A stretch of DNA of 5,688 nucleotides. Origin: Methyloligella sp. GTDB taxonomy: Bacteria > Pseudomonadota > Alphaproteobacteria > Rhizobiales > JALUTE01. Positions within the stretch are counted from its first letter, which is position 1. Each line of letters begins with the position of its first letter. Location of the stretch: NCBI GenBank assembly GCA_027058255.1, contig JALUTE010000129.1:1-5688 (forward strand). The letters are read 5' to 3'. Shown here one piece after another: positions 1-5,688 of this stretch. The position numbers were made by a program, and so were the translations under genes. The notes under the pieces are model-generated. The model was not told where the DNA came from and did no database searches. It saw nothing but the letters and a program-made list of their open reading frames with translations.

Positions 1-16
1 ACCACATAGATCACAG
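1..16 (-). other. Partial CRISPR spacer at the window edge
   Basis: Sixteen bases precede the leftmost repeat. Because that repeat is perfect and the array shows no decay, these bases are most simply the repeat-proximal end of an eighth spacer, with about 20 bases missing. They could instead be trailer flank if the array ends here. Confidence 0.55.
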
Positions 17-572
17 GCTTCAATGAGGCCGGGGCTTTCGCCCCGGATCGGCCTCCCTCAGAGGAAGCACCGCCGCCGGTCCTTGACTCGCTTCAATGAG
101 GCCGGGGCTTTCGCCCCGGATCGGCCACCCGTCACCGCCGACAGGTCCGCAAAGATCTGCGGGCTTCAATGAGGCCGGGGCTTTCGCCCCGGATCGGCCC
201 GACGCACGGGCCTGCGACGACGCACGAGCGATGGCAGCTTCAATGAGGCCGGGGCTTTCGCCCCGGATCGGCCCATCGAGGGCTACGGGCTGCGCGGCTC
301 GAGTCACCTGGCGCTTCAATGAGGCCGGGGCTTTCGCCCCGGATCGGCCTCCCTGCGCCTGCGGACCCTGCAGGCGATACATTGCCCGGCTTCAATGAGG
401 CCGGGGCTTTCGCCCCGGATCGGCCATGCACCTGCCTCCGGCATCTCACGGATCTGGCTGCGCTTCAATGAGGCCGGGGCTTTCGCCCCGGATCGGCCTT
501 TGATCTCACGCATGATGCGGTCATATTTACGGGTAGCTTCAATGAGGCCGGGGCTTTCGCCCCGGATCGGCC
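17..572 (-). CRISPR. CRISPR array, 8 repeats / 7 spacers, probable type I-G
   Basis: Eight identical 37-bp repeats lie at 17-53, 90-126, 163-199, 237-273, 313-349, 389-425, 462-498 and 536-572. On the plus strand each begins GCTTCAATGAGGCC and ends GGATCGGCC. The seven spacers are unique: 54-89 (36), 127-162 (36), 200-236 (37), 274-312 (39), 350-388 (39), 426-461 (36) and 499-535 (37). The repeat holds a 7-bp stem, CCGGGGC/GCCCCGG, around a 4-nt loop. Read on the minus strand the loop is GAAA, a GNRA tetraloop, and the repeat ends ATTGAAGC, resembling type I crRNA 5' handles. Minus-strand transcription is therefore inferred, with the leader at 573-793 and the newest spacer at 499-535. All copies, including the leftmost, are undegenerate, so the array probably continues left of the window. 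The array itself is certain; direction is about 85% sure. Confidence 0.98.
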
Positions 573-793
573 CACCCCCTCTTTAACACGCTGGCCGGCA
601 AACGCCAATGCACGCGATTGCGAGAGGTCGCGTCGCGTTGACGTGGGAACGCCGTCACGCGCCTGTCTCGGTCAAACAACGATGTCAAAAGAGCCATCGG
701 TTCAACACCTTGCCCGATTCGAGCGCTCCCGGCACTTTTCGTACCGTCGAACCCCTCGAACCGCACCCGGCAATTCTCTCCCCTTTCCCCATC
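573..793 (-). promoter_or_regulatory. Probable CRISPR leader between cas2 and the array
   Basis: This 221-bp stretch lies between the cas2 stop and the first repeat in the inferred direction of transcription, the usual place for a leader. I see no convincing gene in it. On the minus strand a perfect TTGACA -35 hexamer lies at 688-683, but no good -10 follows at 16-18 bp (CAGGCG at 17 bp), so it is only a weak promoter candidate. A 7-bp direct repeat, TCGAACC, occurs at 747-753 and 756-762, and an 8-bp palindrome, GAGCGCTC, at 721-728. No terminator-like hairpin with a T-run follows cas2, so read-through from the cas operon into the array is possible. Confidence 0.55.
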
Positions 794-1087
794 CTAAATG
801 ATAATCGCCCGTCTTTGAAGTTTTTCCCACGCCTTTCCAAGGCTTTCGATCCGCATGTCGACCTTGTCGGCCAAACCCACATCCAGAATCAAAACATGAT
901 CGTCGCGATGGTGGATGACCTCCTCGAGCCGCATGGCCATCTCGATGCGCCGGCGCGCCGTCAGGCGGCACTGGAAGACCGAGAGCTGAACCCAGCGGCC
1001 ATAGCCCTTCATGATGCGGAACACCTGGCGCCACCGTTTGGGATCGGAAATATCATAGGTGACGATGTAGAGGCGCTCATTGCTCAT
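794..1087 (-). CDS. cas2: CRISPR-associated endoribonuclease-fold protein Cas2
   Basis: A 97-residue Cas2, normal length for the family. Cas2 dimers bridge two Cas1 dimers in the spacer-integration complex. Its ferredoxin-like fold is visible as the first strand LYIVTYDISD (residues 6-15, with the conserved Asp12), the family segment KGYGRWVQLSVFQCRL (27-42), and a later strand HVLILDVG (64-71). The ATG at 1087 is chosen because GAGGA at 1097-1093 stands 5 nt upstream. An in-frame ATG at 1099 would add four residues and give an ATGA overlap with the cas4-cas1 stop, but has no ribosome binding site. With the chosen start, 8 nt separate the two genes and the Shine-Dalgarno covers the upstream stop codon, suggesting translational coupling. 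The stop is TAG at 796-794. The family call is secure; the start is about 80% sure. Confidence 0.96.
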   Translation of the reverse strand: MSNERLYIVTYDISDPKRWRQVFRIMKGYGRWVQLSVFQCRLTARRRIEMAMRLEEVIHHRDDHVLILDVGLADKVDMRIESLGKAWEKLQRRAIII

Positions 1088-1095
1088 CACAGTCC

Positions 1096-2823
1096 TCATC
1101 GCGGAAGGTAATGAGGGTAATCCGCGATCTCGCCCTGGAGATGGCGGGCAAACAGGCGCATCTGAACCTCGAGCAGGCGGCGCATGGAGACGCGATAGCC
1201 GAAGAGGGGGTGGGTCGCCTCCTGCTCCAGGCGGCGGTCCAGAACCGCGATGAAGCGCTTGCGCGCACGGGTGCGCAAGGCACAGGCGCGCCCGTTCTGC
1301 GCGAAGTCGCCCCGGCTCACCTCGCCATTGTTGACGGCCGTGATGACTGCGGAGTCGGCGATGATCGGGCGGTACGGCTCCATCATGTCGAGGGCAAGCG
1401 CCGGCCGGCCCGGACGCACCACATGGTAGAAGCCGCGCCAGGGATCGAAGCCGACGGTCTGCAGGACGGAGACGAAAATGCGCACCAGAATGGCATAGGC
1501 GAGCGAGAGCATGGCGTTCACCGGGTCCTCGGGCGGGCGGCGATTGCGCCCGGAGAAGGAGAAGGAGAGCGCATCATTGCCGGCATCCGCCAGCATGCGG
1601 TCGAAGAGGCGGAAATAAATGGCGGCGGCCTCGCCCTCCATGCCGAGAAGCTCGCCCATGGAGCCGGCATGGGGCGTGCGCTCGTAAAGGCGCTTGAGGC
1701 GGGCGAGAGCGGCGTCTTTCTCCTCCACGCCCTTCTCCGGGCGCCAGTTGCGACGCAGCAGCGTGCGCTGGTTCCTGATCTTGGCATCGACGATCCCGCG
1801 CGCGATGGCGAGGCAGCGCGCATCGTCGAAGGCGGCCCGGTACTGCGCCTCGCGCACATGGGCGCTCCGCCCGCCCTCGCCGCTTGCGAGCCCCACGAAC
1901 CAGCCGCCGGTCGAGTACCACGCCACGGTGATGCCATTGCGCAGAAGGCTGTGCAGGGCGGGCGTGGTGATGGAGACGGGGCCGAAGAGCGAGACATCGG
2001 AGACGGTTGCGATCGGAACCTCGGTCTTCGCCTCCTCGGGCGTGGTGATCGTCAGGGTCTCGCCGGTCTTGCCCACGCGCGCGCCGGGGGTGGCGACATA
2101 GAGCGGCATGGCCGGGTCGGCGGCCGGGTTGAGGGGGCGGGGCGGAGACCTGGTGGCGAACCAGAGAGTCTCGTCGGGCAGGCAGATGCCGGCAAGCGCA
2201 CAGCGCACGCATTTGGGCGAGTTCTCGAGCGGTGGCGGACGGCGCCGGGCGGCGGCCGCGAGGCGCAGGTCCGATGCCGCCTGGAGCGCCCGGGCCCGCA
2301 GCTCCTCGTCCAGCGCCACCGGCACCCGCTCGCGCGATCCCGCATACCAGAGCGCCGCCTCGGGCACCTCATAGCCGTTCTCCTCGAGAAGGAGGGCCTG
2401 CAGGCAGACCTGCACGCGCTCGGGCTCATAGGCGCCTTTCCGGACGTGCGGGCGCTTGCCCTTCTTGATGTCCACGGGGATCACCCGACCCTCGTCGCTC
2501 TCGACAATGTCGATCTTGGCAATGAGGCCGAGGCGGTCCGAGGAGAGGGTGACGGAGCGGGCACGGGCGGCGAGGTCGCCGGCCGTCTCTTCGAGGGCGT
2601 CGGGGGCGGGGAGCTTGCCGCTCTCGCGGTCGGTGCGGGCATGGGCGCGCCGGCCCTCGGCCGTGTCGTCGGTATCGGCCCACTCGCCCTCGACCCACAT
2701 GAGATAGGCAAGGCGCGGGCAGTAGACCCATTCGTTCACCATGCGCACGGGCACGAGGGGCTGGTCGCCCTCGCGGGGCGGGGCAGGCAATGGCAGATCG
2801 AGCTGGCGCTTGGGGCGGGGCAT
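1096..2823 (-). CDS. cas4-cas1: Cas4-Cas1 fusion, CRISPR adaptation nuclease/integrase (type I-G)
   Basis: A 575-residue fusion that trims and PAM-selects prespacers (Cas4) and integrates them (Cas1). The Cas4 RecB-like domain spans about 28-225: first cluster cysteine in VYCPR (Cys35), metal-binding Asp105 in AKIDIV, Asp118 and Lys120 in PVDIKKGK, Gln138/142 in the following helix, and the Cys205-X2-Cys208-X5-Cys214 cluster. Together these give four Fe-S ligands. Cas1 starts near Met239 and has Glu396 in LGMEGEAA, His467 in GFYHVVRPGR, and Asp479/Glu482 in LDMMEPYRP, so both active sites look intact. Cas4-Cas1 fusions are typical of subtype I-G and also occur in some V-B systems; the neighbouring Cas3 rules out V-B here. 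The ATG at 2823 is preferred over an in-frame GTG at 2853 (585 residues); neither has a clear Shine-Dalgarno. The stop is TGA at 1098-1096. Confidence 0.96.
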   Translation of the reverse strand: MPRPKRQLDLPLPAPPREGDQPLVPVRMVNEWVYCPRLAYLMWVEGEWADTDDTAEGRRAHARTDRESGKLPAPDALEETAGDLAARARSVTLSSDRLGLIAKIDIVESDEGRVIPVDIKKGKRPHVRKGAYEPERVQVCLQALLLEENGYEVPEAALWYAGSRERVPVALDEELRARALQAASDLRLAAAARRRPPPLENSPKCVRCALAGICLPDETLWFATRSPPRPLNPAADPAMPLYVATPGARVGKTGETLTITTPEEAKTEVPIATVSDVSLFGPVSITTPALHSLLRNGITVAWYSTGGWFVGLASGEGGRSAHVREAQYRAAFDDARCLAIARGIVDAKIRNQRTLLRRNWRPEKGVEEKDAALARLKRLYERTPHAGSMGELLGMEGEAAAIYFRLFDRMLADAGNDALSFSFSGRNRRPPEDPVNAMLSLAYAILVRIFVSVLQTVGFDPWRGFYHVVRPGRPALALDMMEPYRPIIADSAVITAVNNGEVSRGDFAQNGRACALRTRARKRFIAVLDRRLEQEATHPLFGYRVSMRRLLEVQMRLFARHLQGEIADYPHYLPR

Positions 2824-3023
2824 GGCGAACGCGGGACGGGTTCTGCGGGGCACAAATGGGCTGTCTCGTTGCTTCTTACGTCGACGTGATCACTTCTGAG
2901 CCAGTTCGGCGCATCACTCCAGCGTGTGCGCATGGTTGCGGAGGGCGTGGCAATGCGATACTCCATTACAGTTGCCCCCTACGAAATCGGGTGGGCGCTC
3001 CAAGGAGAACACTGCGGGGGGCG
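2824..3023. promoter_or_regulatory. Divergent intergenic region between cas4-cas1 and cas3
   Basis: About 200 bp (170 bp if the GTG at 2853 is used) separate the two divergent genes and must hold the promoters for both. On the minus strand TGTAAT at 2970-2965 is a good -10 match for cas4-cas1, but no -35 lies at the right distance. On the plus strand TTGCGG (2936-2941) and GATACT (2957-2962) form a poor pair with only 15 bp between them. AAGGAG at 3002-3007 resembles a ribosome binding site for cas3 but lies 16 nt before its ATG. Confidence 0.45.
2878..2893. promoter_or_regulatory. Overlapping palindromes, possible operator
   Basis: ACGTCGACGT (2878-2887) is a perfect 10-bp palindrome, and GTGATCAC (2886-2893) is a perfect 8-bp palindrome overlapping it by two bases. 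They sit just upstream of cas4-cas1 in the divergent region, a plausible place for a regulator. Short palindromes arise readily by chance and no known operator is recognised. Confidence 0.2.
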
Positions 3024-5636
3024 ATGTCGTCCTTATCGCTTGATCATAGCACATTTTCCGCCTTGACCGGGCATGACCGGCCGTTTGCCTGGCAGGAGCG
3101 GCTCTATTCTCGCTTTATCGAGGGCACAGTACCGGCGGCGCTCGATCTCCCGACAGGGCTGGGCAAGACATCGGTGATAGCGCTCTGGCTGACCGCGCTC
3201 GCCCGGCAGATGGCCGAAGGCGCGCCGCGCCTGCCGCGCCGGCTCGTCTATGTGGTGGACCGGCGCGCGGTGGTGGATCAGGCGACGCGCGAGGCGGAGA
3301 AATTATGCGCGGCCCTTGCGCACAAGGCAGAGCTTGGCGCGATGCGTCGGGCGCTCGGCCTCGGGGATGGCGAGGCGCTCGCCATCTCCACCCTGCGCGG
3401 CCAGCATGCCGACAACCGCCAATGGCTTGCCGACCCTTCCCGCCCCGCCATCATCGTCGGCACGGTGGACATGATCGGCTCGCGGCTCCTGTTCTCGGGC
3501 TACGGGGTCTCGCCCAACATGCGGCCCATGCACGCCGGGCTTCTGGCGGTGGACACGCTGGTGCTCCTCGATGAGGCGCATCTGGTGCCCGCCTTCCAGC
3601 GGCTGCTCGAGGCGGTGGCCGGCTTGCGCGATGCCAGCCCCTGGCACACCGGCACGCTGTGGCCGGAGCGCAATCTGATCCGCCCGCTCCAGGTTCTGCC
3701 GCTGTCCGCCACGCAGATCGACGGCGCGGCGCAGGGGCCACAGGAGACGGGCGACAGGGCTCAGGTCTTCACCCTGTCGGACGATGACGTCACCCGGGAC
3801 GCGCCGGTGCAAGAGCGCCTCAACGCGCCCAAGGCGCTCACGCTCCGCGCCATCGCCAGCGGCGGCAAAGAGGACGATAGGCTGGCCGAGGCCATGGCTG
3901 CGGCCGCGCGCGAGCTTGTGGCGGGCGACAACGGCATGCCAAACCGGCGCCGCCTCATCGTCTATTGCGACAAGCGGACGGTGGCGCAGAACGTTCTGGG
4001 GAGGCTGGACAAGAAAGATGCGTTGAAGGGGGTGGCGGATCTCGAGCTGTTCGTCGGCGCGCGGCGGGTCCATGAGCGCGAGCGGGCGGCCCGGCGCCTG
4101 GAAGAGCTCGGTTTCCTGGCCGGCGGCGGTGACGGCGGCGGTGAGGCGCGGGACAGGCCCGCCATTCTCATCGCGACCTCGGCCGCCGAAGTGGGCGTCG
4201 ATCTCGATGCCGACGATCTCATATGCGATCTCGTCCCGCTCGAGCGCATGATCCAGCGCTTCGGCCGCGTGAACAGGCGCGGGAGGAGGAGCGATACGCG
4301 CGTTCTCGTCTTCCATCCCGAGCCCTTGCCGGAGAAGGCCGCCCATGCGGCGCAGCTTCCCCATGTGCTCGCGGCCCTCGGCAAGCTCGACGGCGATGCC
4401 TCCCCGCTGGCGCTGCGCCGGCTTGCGGGCCAGCATGGCGCCCTCGTGCGCAAGGCCAGCACGCCGCCGCCGCTTTATCCTCCCCTCACGCGCGCCACGG
4501 TGGAGGCCTGGGCGCTCACCAATTTGCCGCGTCACACGGGGCGGCCCAGGATCGACCCGTGGCTGCGCGGCTGGATCGAGGACGCGGAGCCGCAAGCCGA
4601 AATCCTCTGGCGCACGCACCTGCCCTGGCCGGAGAACGGCACGCCGCAGGAGCGGGCCGTGAACGCGTTCTTTGCAAGCGCGCGCCCCCATCTTCTCGAG
4701 GTGCTGGAGACGTCCGCCAATGCGATTGCCGAGCTGCTCCTTGCGCGCGCAGAGGCGCTCGGCAAGACCATGGGCGGTGACGCGAGCGCGAGCGAGGATG
4801 GGGAAGAGGGCCGGCTTTGCGAGGCCTGGCGGCAGGGCGTCATTCTGCTCGACCGCGGCAACGAATATGCCGGCCACATCCCAATGGAAGAGCTCCTCGG
4901 GATGAAAAAGCGCGATCTCGCGGAGCGCATCGCGTATCATCGCATCGTCGCTCCGGCCGCCCTGGGCGGCCTGGCGGAGAGCGGGCTCCTGGACAGGAAG
5001 TCGGGCGCCCCCGCACTCGCCCTCGATACCATCGCGGACAGGGACGTTCAGACTTGGCTCGGCTTTCGTGTCCGCGAGGAGGAGAGCGGGGATGGCGCAT
5101 GGCGCACGGATGCGCGGTTCCTGCGAAATCCGGAGGCAGAAAGCGACGACAGTCCGCACGAGCTGGTGGTGGAGGTCTTCCGGGGCGAGCGTGAGGCGCC
5201 GCTCCTTGGCGAGCCGGCCATCACCCGGCGCACGCAAAGGCTGCTGGAGCATATCGACTGGGTGCGGGACGAGGTCGAACGCCTGGCGGATCGCCTCGCC
5301 CTGCCGGGCGATCTGCGGGAGGTGCTGCGCCTCGCGGCGCTCGCCCACGATGTCGGCAAGGCCCGCCAGACCTGGCAGCGGGCCATGCGCGGCGATGTGC
5401 GCGATCCCTGGGCCAAGACCACCTCTTGCAATGCCCACATGCTCGCGGGCTTTCGCCATGAGTTCGCCTCGGTTCTGGACATGGCGGCAGGCTCGATGCT
5501 CTCGCAGATCGCCTATCCGGAGGCCCTTCGCGCGCATGTCGCGGAGGTGCGAAAGGCCCTTGCAGAACTGCCACAGGAGCATCAGGACCTTGCCCTTCAT
5601 CTGATTGCCGCACATCACGGGCGCGCGCGCCCGTGA
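3024..5636 (+). CDS. cas3: Cas3 helicase-nuclease, type I-G, 3' end lost
   Basis: 870 residues of Cas3, the helicase-nuclease recruited by Cascade to unwind and degrade target DNA. Helicase motifs: Walker A PTGLGKT (43-49, Lys48), DEAH (183-186), SAT (228-230), motif V IATSAAEVGVDLD (383-395) and motif VI QRFGRVNRRGR (411-421). The HD nuclease follows at about 735-870: candidate His743, His775-Asp776 in AHDVGK, His812 in RHEFAS, and His864-His865-Gly in AAHHG. Helicase before HD is the I-G (GSU0051-like) order; I-C and I-E Cas3 have HD first. The ATG at 3024 starts the conserved region, while 78 in-frame codons further upstream overlap cas4-cas1 and look unconserved. AAGGAG at 3002-3007 is far from this ATG but 4 nt before an in-frame CTG at 3012. 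The TGA at 5634-5636 lies in the mirrored arm of a terminal palindrome, so the true C-terminus is missing. Confidence 0.95.
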   Translation: MSSLSLDHSTFSALTGHDRPFAWQERLYSRFIEGTVPAALDLPTGLGKTSVIALWLTALARQMAEGAPRLPRRLVYVVDRRAVVDQATREAEKLCAALAHKAELGAMRRALGLGDGEALAISTLRGQHADNRQWLADPSRPAIIVGTVDMIGSRLLFSGYGVSPNMRPMHAGLLAVDTLVLLDEAHLVPAFQRLLEAVAGLRDASPWHTGTLWPERNLIRPLQVLPLSATQIDGAAQGPQETGDRAQVFTLSDDDVTRDAPVQERLNAPKALTLRAIASGGKEDDRLAEAMAAAARELVAGDNGMPNRRRLIVYCDKRTVAQNVLGRLDKKDALKGVADLELFVGARRVHERERAARRLEELGFLAGGGDGGGEARDRPAILIATSAAEVGVDLDADDLICDLVPLERMIQRFGRVNRRGRRSDTRVLVFHPEPLPEKAAHAAQLPHVLAALGKLDGDASPLALRRLAGQHGALVRKASTPPPLYPPLTRATVEAWALTNLPRHTGRPRIDPWLRGWIEDAEPQAEILWRTHLPWPENGTPQERAVNAFFASARPHLLEVLETSANAIAELLLARAEALGKTMGGDASASEDGEEGRLCEAWRQGVILLDRGNEYAGHIPMEELLGMKKRDLAERIAYHRIVAPAALGGLAESGLLDRKSGAPALALDTIADRDVQTWLGFRVREEESGDGAWRTDARFLRNPEAESDDSPHELVVEVFRGEREAPLLGEPAITRRTQRLLEHIDWVRDEVERLADRLALPGDLREVLRLAALAHDVGKARQTWQRAMRGDVRDPWAKTTSCNAHMLAGFRHEFASVLDMAAGSMLSQIAYPEALRAHVAEVRKALAELPQEHQDLALHLIAAHHGRARP

Positions 5637-5688
5637 TGTGCGGCAATCAGATGAAGGGCAAGGTCCTGATGCTCCTGTGGCAGTTCTG
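5563..5688. repeat. Perfect 126-bp palindrome at window end, likely fold-back artefact
   Basis: Bases 5626-5688 are the exact reverse complement of 5563-5625: 63-bp arms, no mismatch and no spacer, running to the last base. The centre is GCGCGCGCGC (5621-5630). The left arm is cas3 HD coding sequence in frame and the right arm is its mirror copy, which creates the apparent cas3 stop. A coding gene has no reason to carry this, so self-priming during library preparation or an assembly fold-back is the simplest source. A real inverted duplication or hairpin DNA end is less likely. Confidence 0.97.

Noticed and set aside
20..586. Several short open frames across the array with repeated peptides such as NEAGAFAPDRP and GRSGAKAPASLK
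   Set aside because: They are translations of the CRISPR repeats, and their frames shift as spacer length changes.
747..762. GGTTCGA on the minus strand, resembling a tRNA T-arm
   Set aside because: There is no matching acceptor stem, anticodon arm or D-arm nearby; it is a simple 7-base direct repeat.
608..1111. 167-codon plus-strand open frame across the leader and opposite cas2
   Set aside because: Over half lies antisense to a clear cas2, the rest covers the leader, and no domain is recognisable.
2520..2530. CAATGAGGCCG inside cas4, matching 11 bases of the CRISPR repeat
   Set aside because: The match stops there, it lies in conserved coding sequence, and 11 bases of GC-rich match can be chance.
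1111..2889. 592-codon open frame on the plus strand opposite cas4-cas1
   Set aside because: The minus strand encodes a protein with complete Cas4 and Cas1 motifs. The plus-strand frame has no recognisable domain and is a typical antisense shadow in GC-rich DNA.
2790..3023. In-frame N-terminal extension of cas3 by 78 codons
   Set aside because: It would overlap the start of cas4-cas1 on the other strand and shows no Cas3 similarity; the conserved region begins after the ATG at 3024.
3303..5618. 771-codon open frame on the minus strand opposite cas3
   Set aside because: It mirrors a gene with every Cas3 helicase motif and shows no domain of its own, so it is an antisense shadow.
1..5688. Possibility of an undescribed defence system
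   Set aside because: Every substantial gene belongs to a known CRISPR-Cas family and the layout fits subtype I-G; no additional unexplained gene is present.

Overview
This is a GC-rich fragment of a CRISPR-Cas locus. It holds a CRISPR array, its probable leader, the adaptation genes cas2 and a cas4-cas1 fusion, and a divergently transcribed cas3 cut off at the right edge. Two traits point to subtype I-G (formerly I-U): Cas4 and Cas1 form one polypeptide, and Cas3 carries its HD nuclease after the helicase instead of before it. The base composition and this subtype suit a GC-rich proteobacterium, perhaps an alphaproteobacterium. That is an impression from composition and remembered family distribution, not a demonstrated placement.

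Layout. Positions 1-572: an array with eight identical 37-bp repeats and seven spacers of 36-39 bp, starting inside a further partial spacer. 573-793: gene-free probable leader. 794-1087 (minus): cas2. 1096-2823 (minus): cas4-cas1, placed so that the cas2 ribosome binding site overlaps the cas1 stop codon. 2824-3023: divergent intergenic region. 3024 to the end (plus): cas3, with all helicase motifs and the HD motifs seen as far as HHG. The last 126 bases (5563-5688) are a perfect zero-spacer palindrome made of cas3 coding sequence copied back on itself. It supplies the apparent cas3 stop codon and is most simply a fold-back artefact at a contig end.

How the parts fit. Cas4-Cas1 and Cas2 should form the spacer-integration complex, with Cas4 trimming and PAM-selecting prespacers that are inserted at the leader end near 572. 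The array is inferred to be transcribed leftward, in the same direction as cas4-cas1 and cas2: that strand gives the repeat hairpin a GAAA (GNRA) loop and a 3' end of ATTGAAGC, resembling a type I crRNA 5' handle. Cas3 would unwind and degrade DNA marked by Cascade. The Cascade genes expected for I-G (csx17/cas8, csb1/cas7, csb2/cas5-cas6) are absent here and may lie beyond the truncated end of cas3.

No undescribed system is evident. The points most worth checking are the terminal palindrome, the falsely terminated cas3, and the spacers, which might reveal targets.
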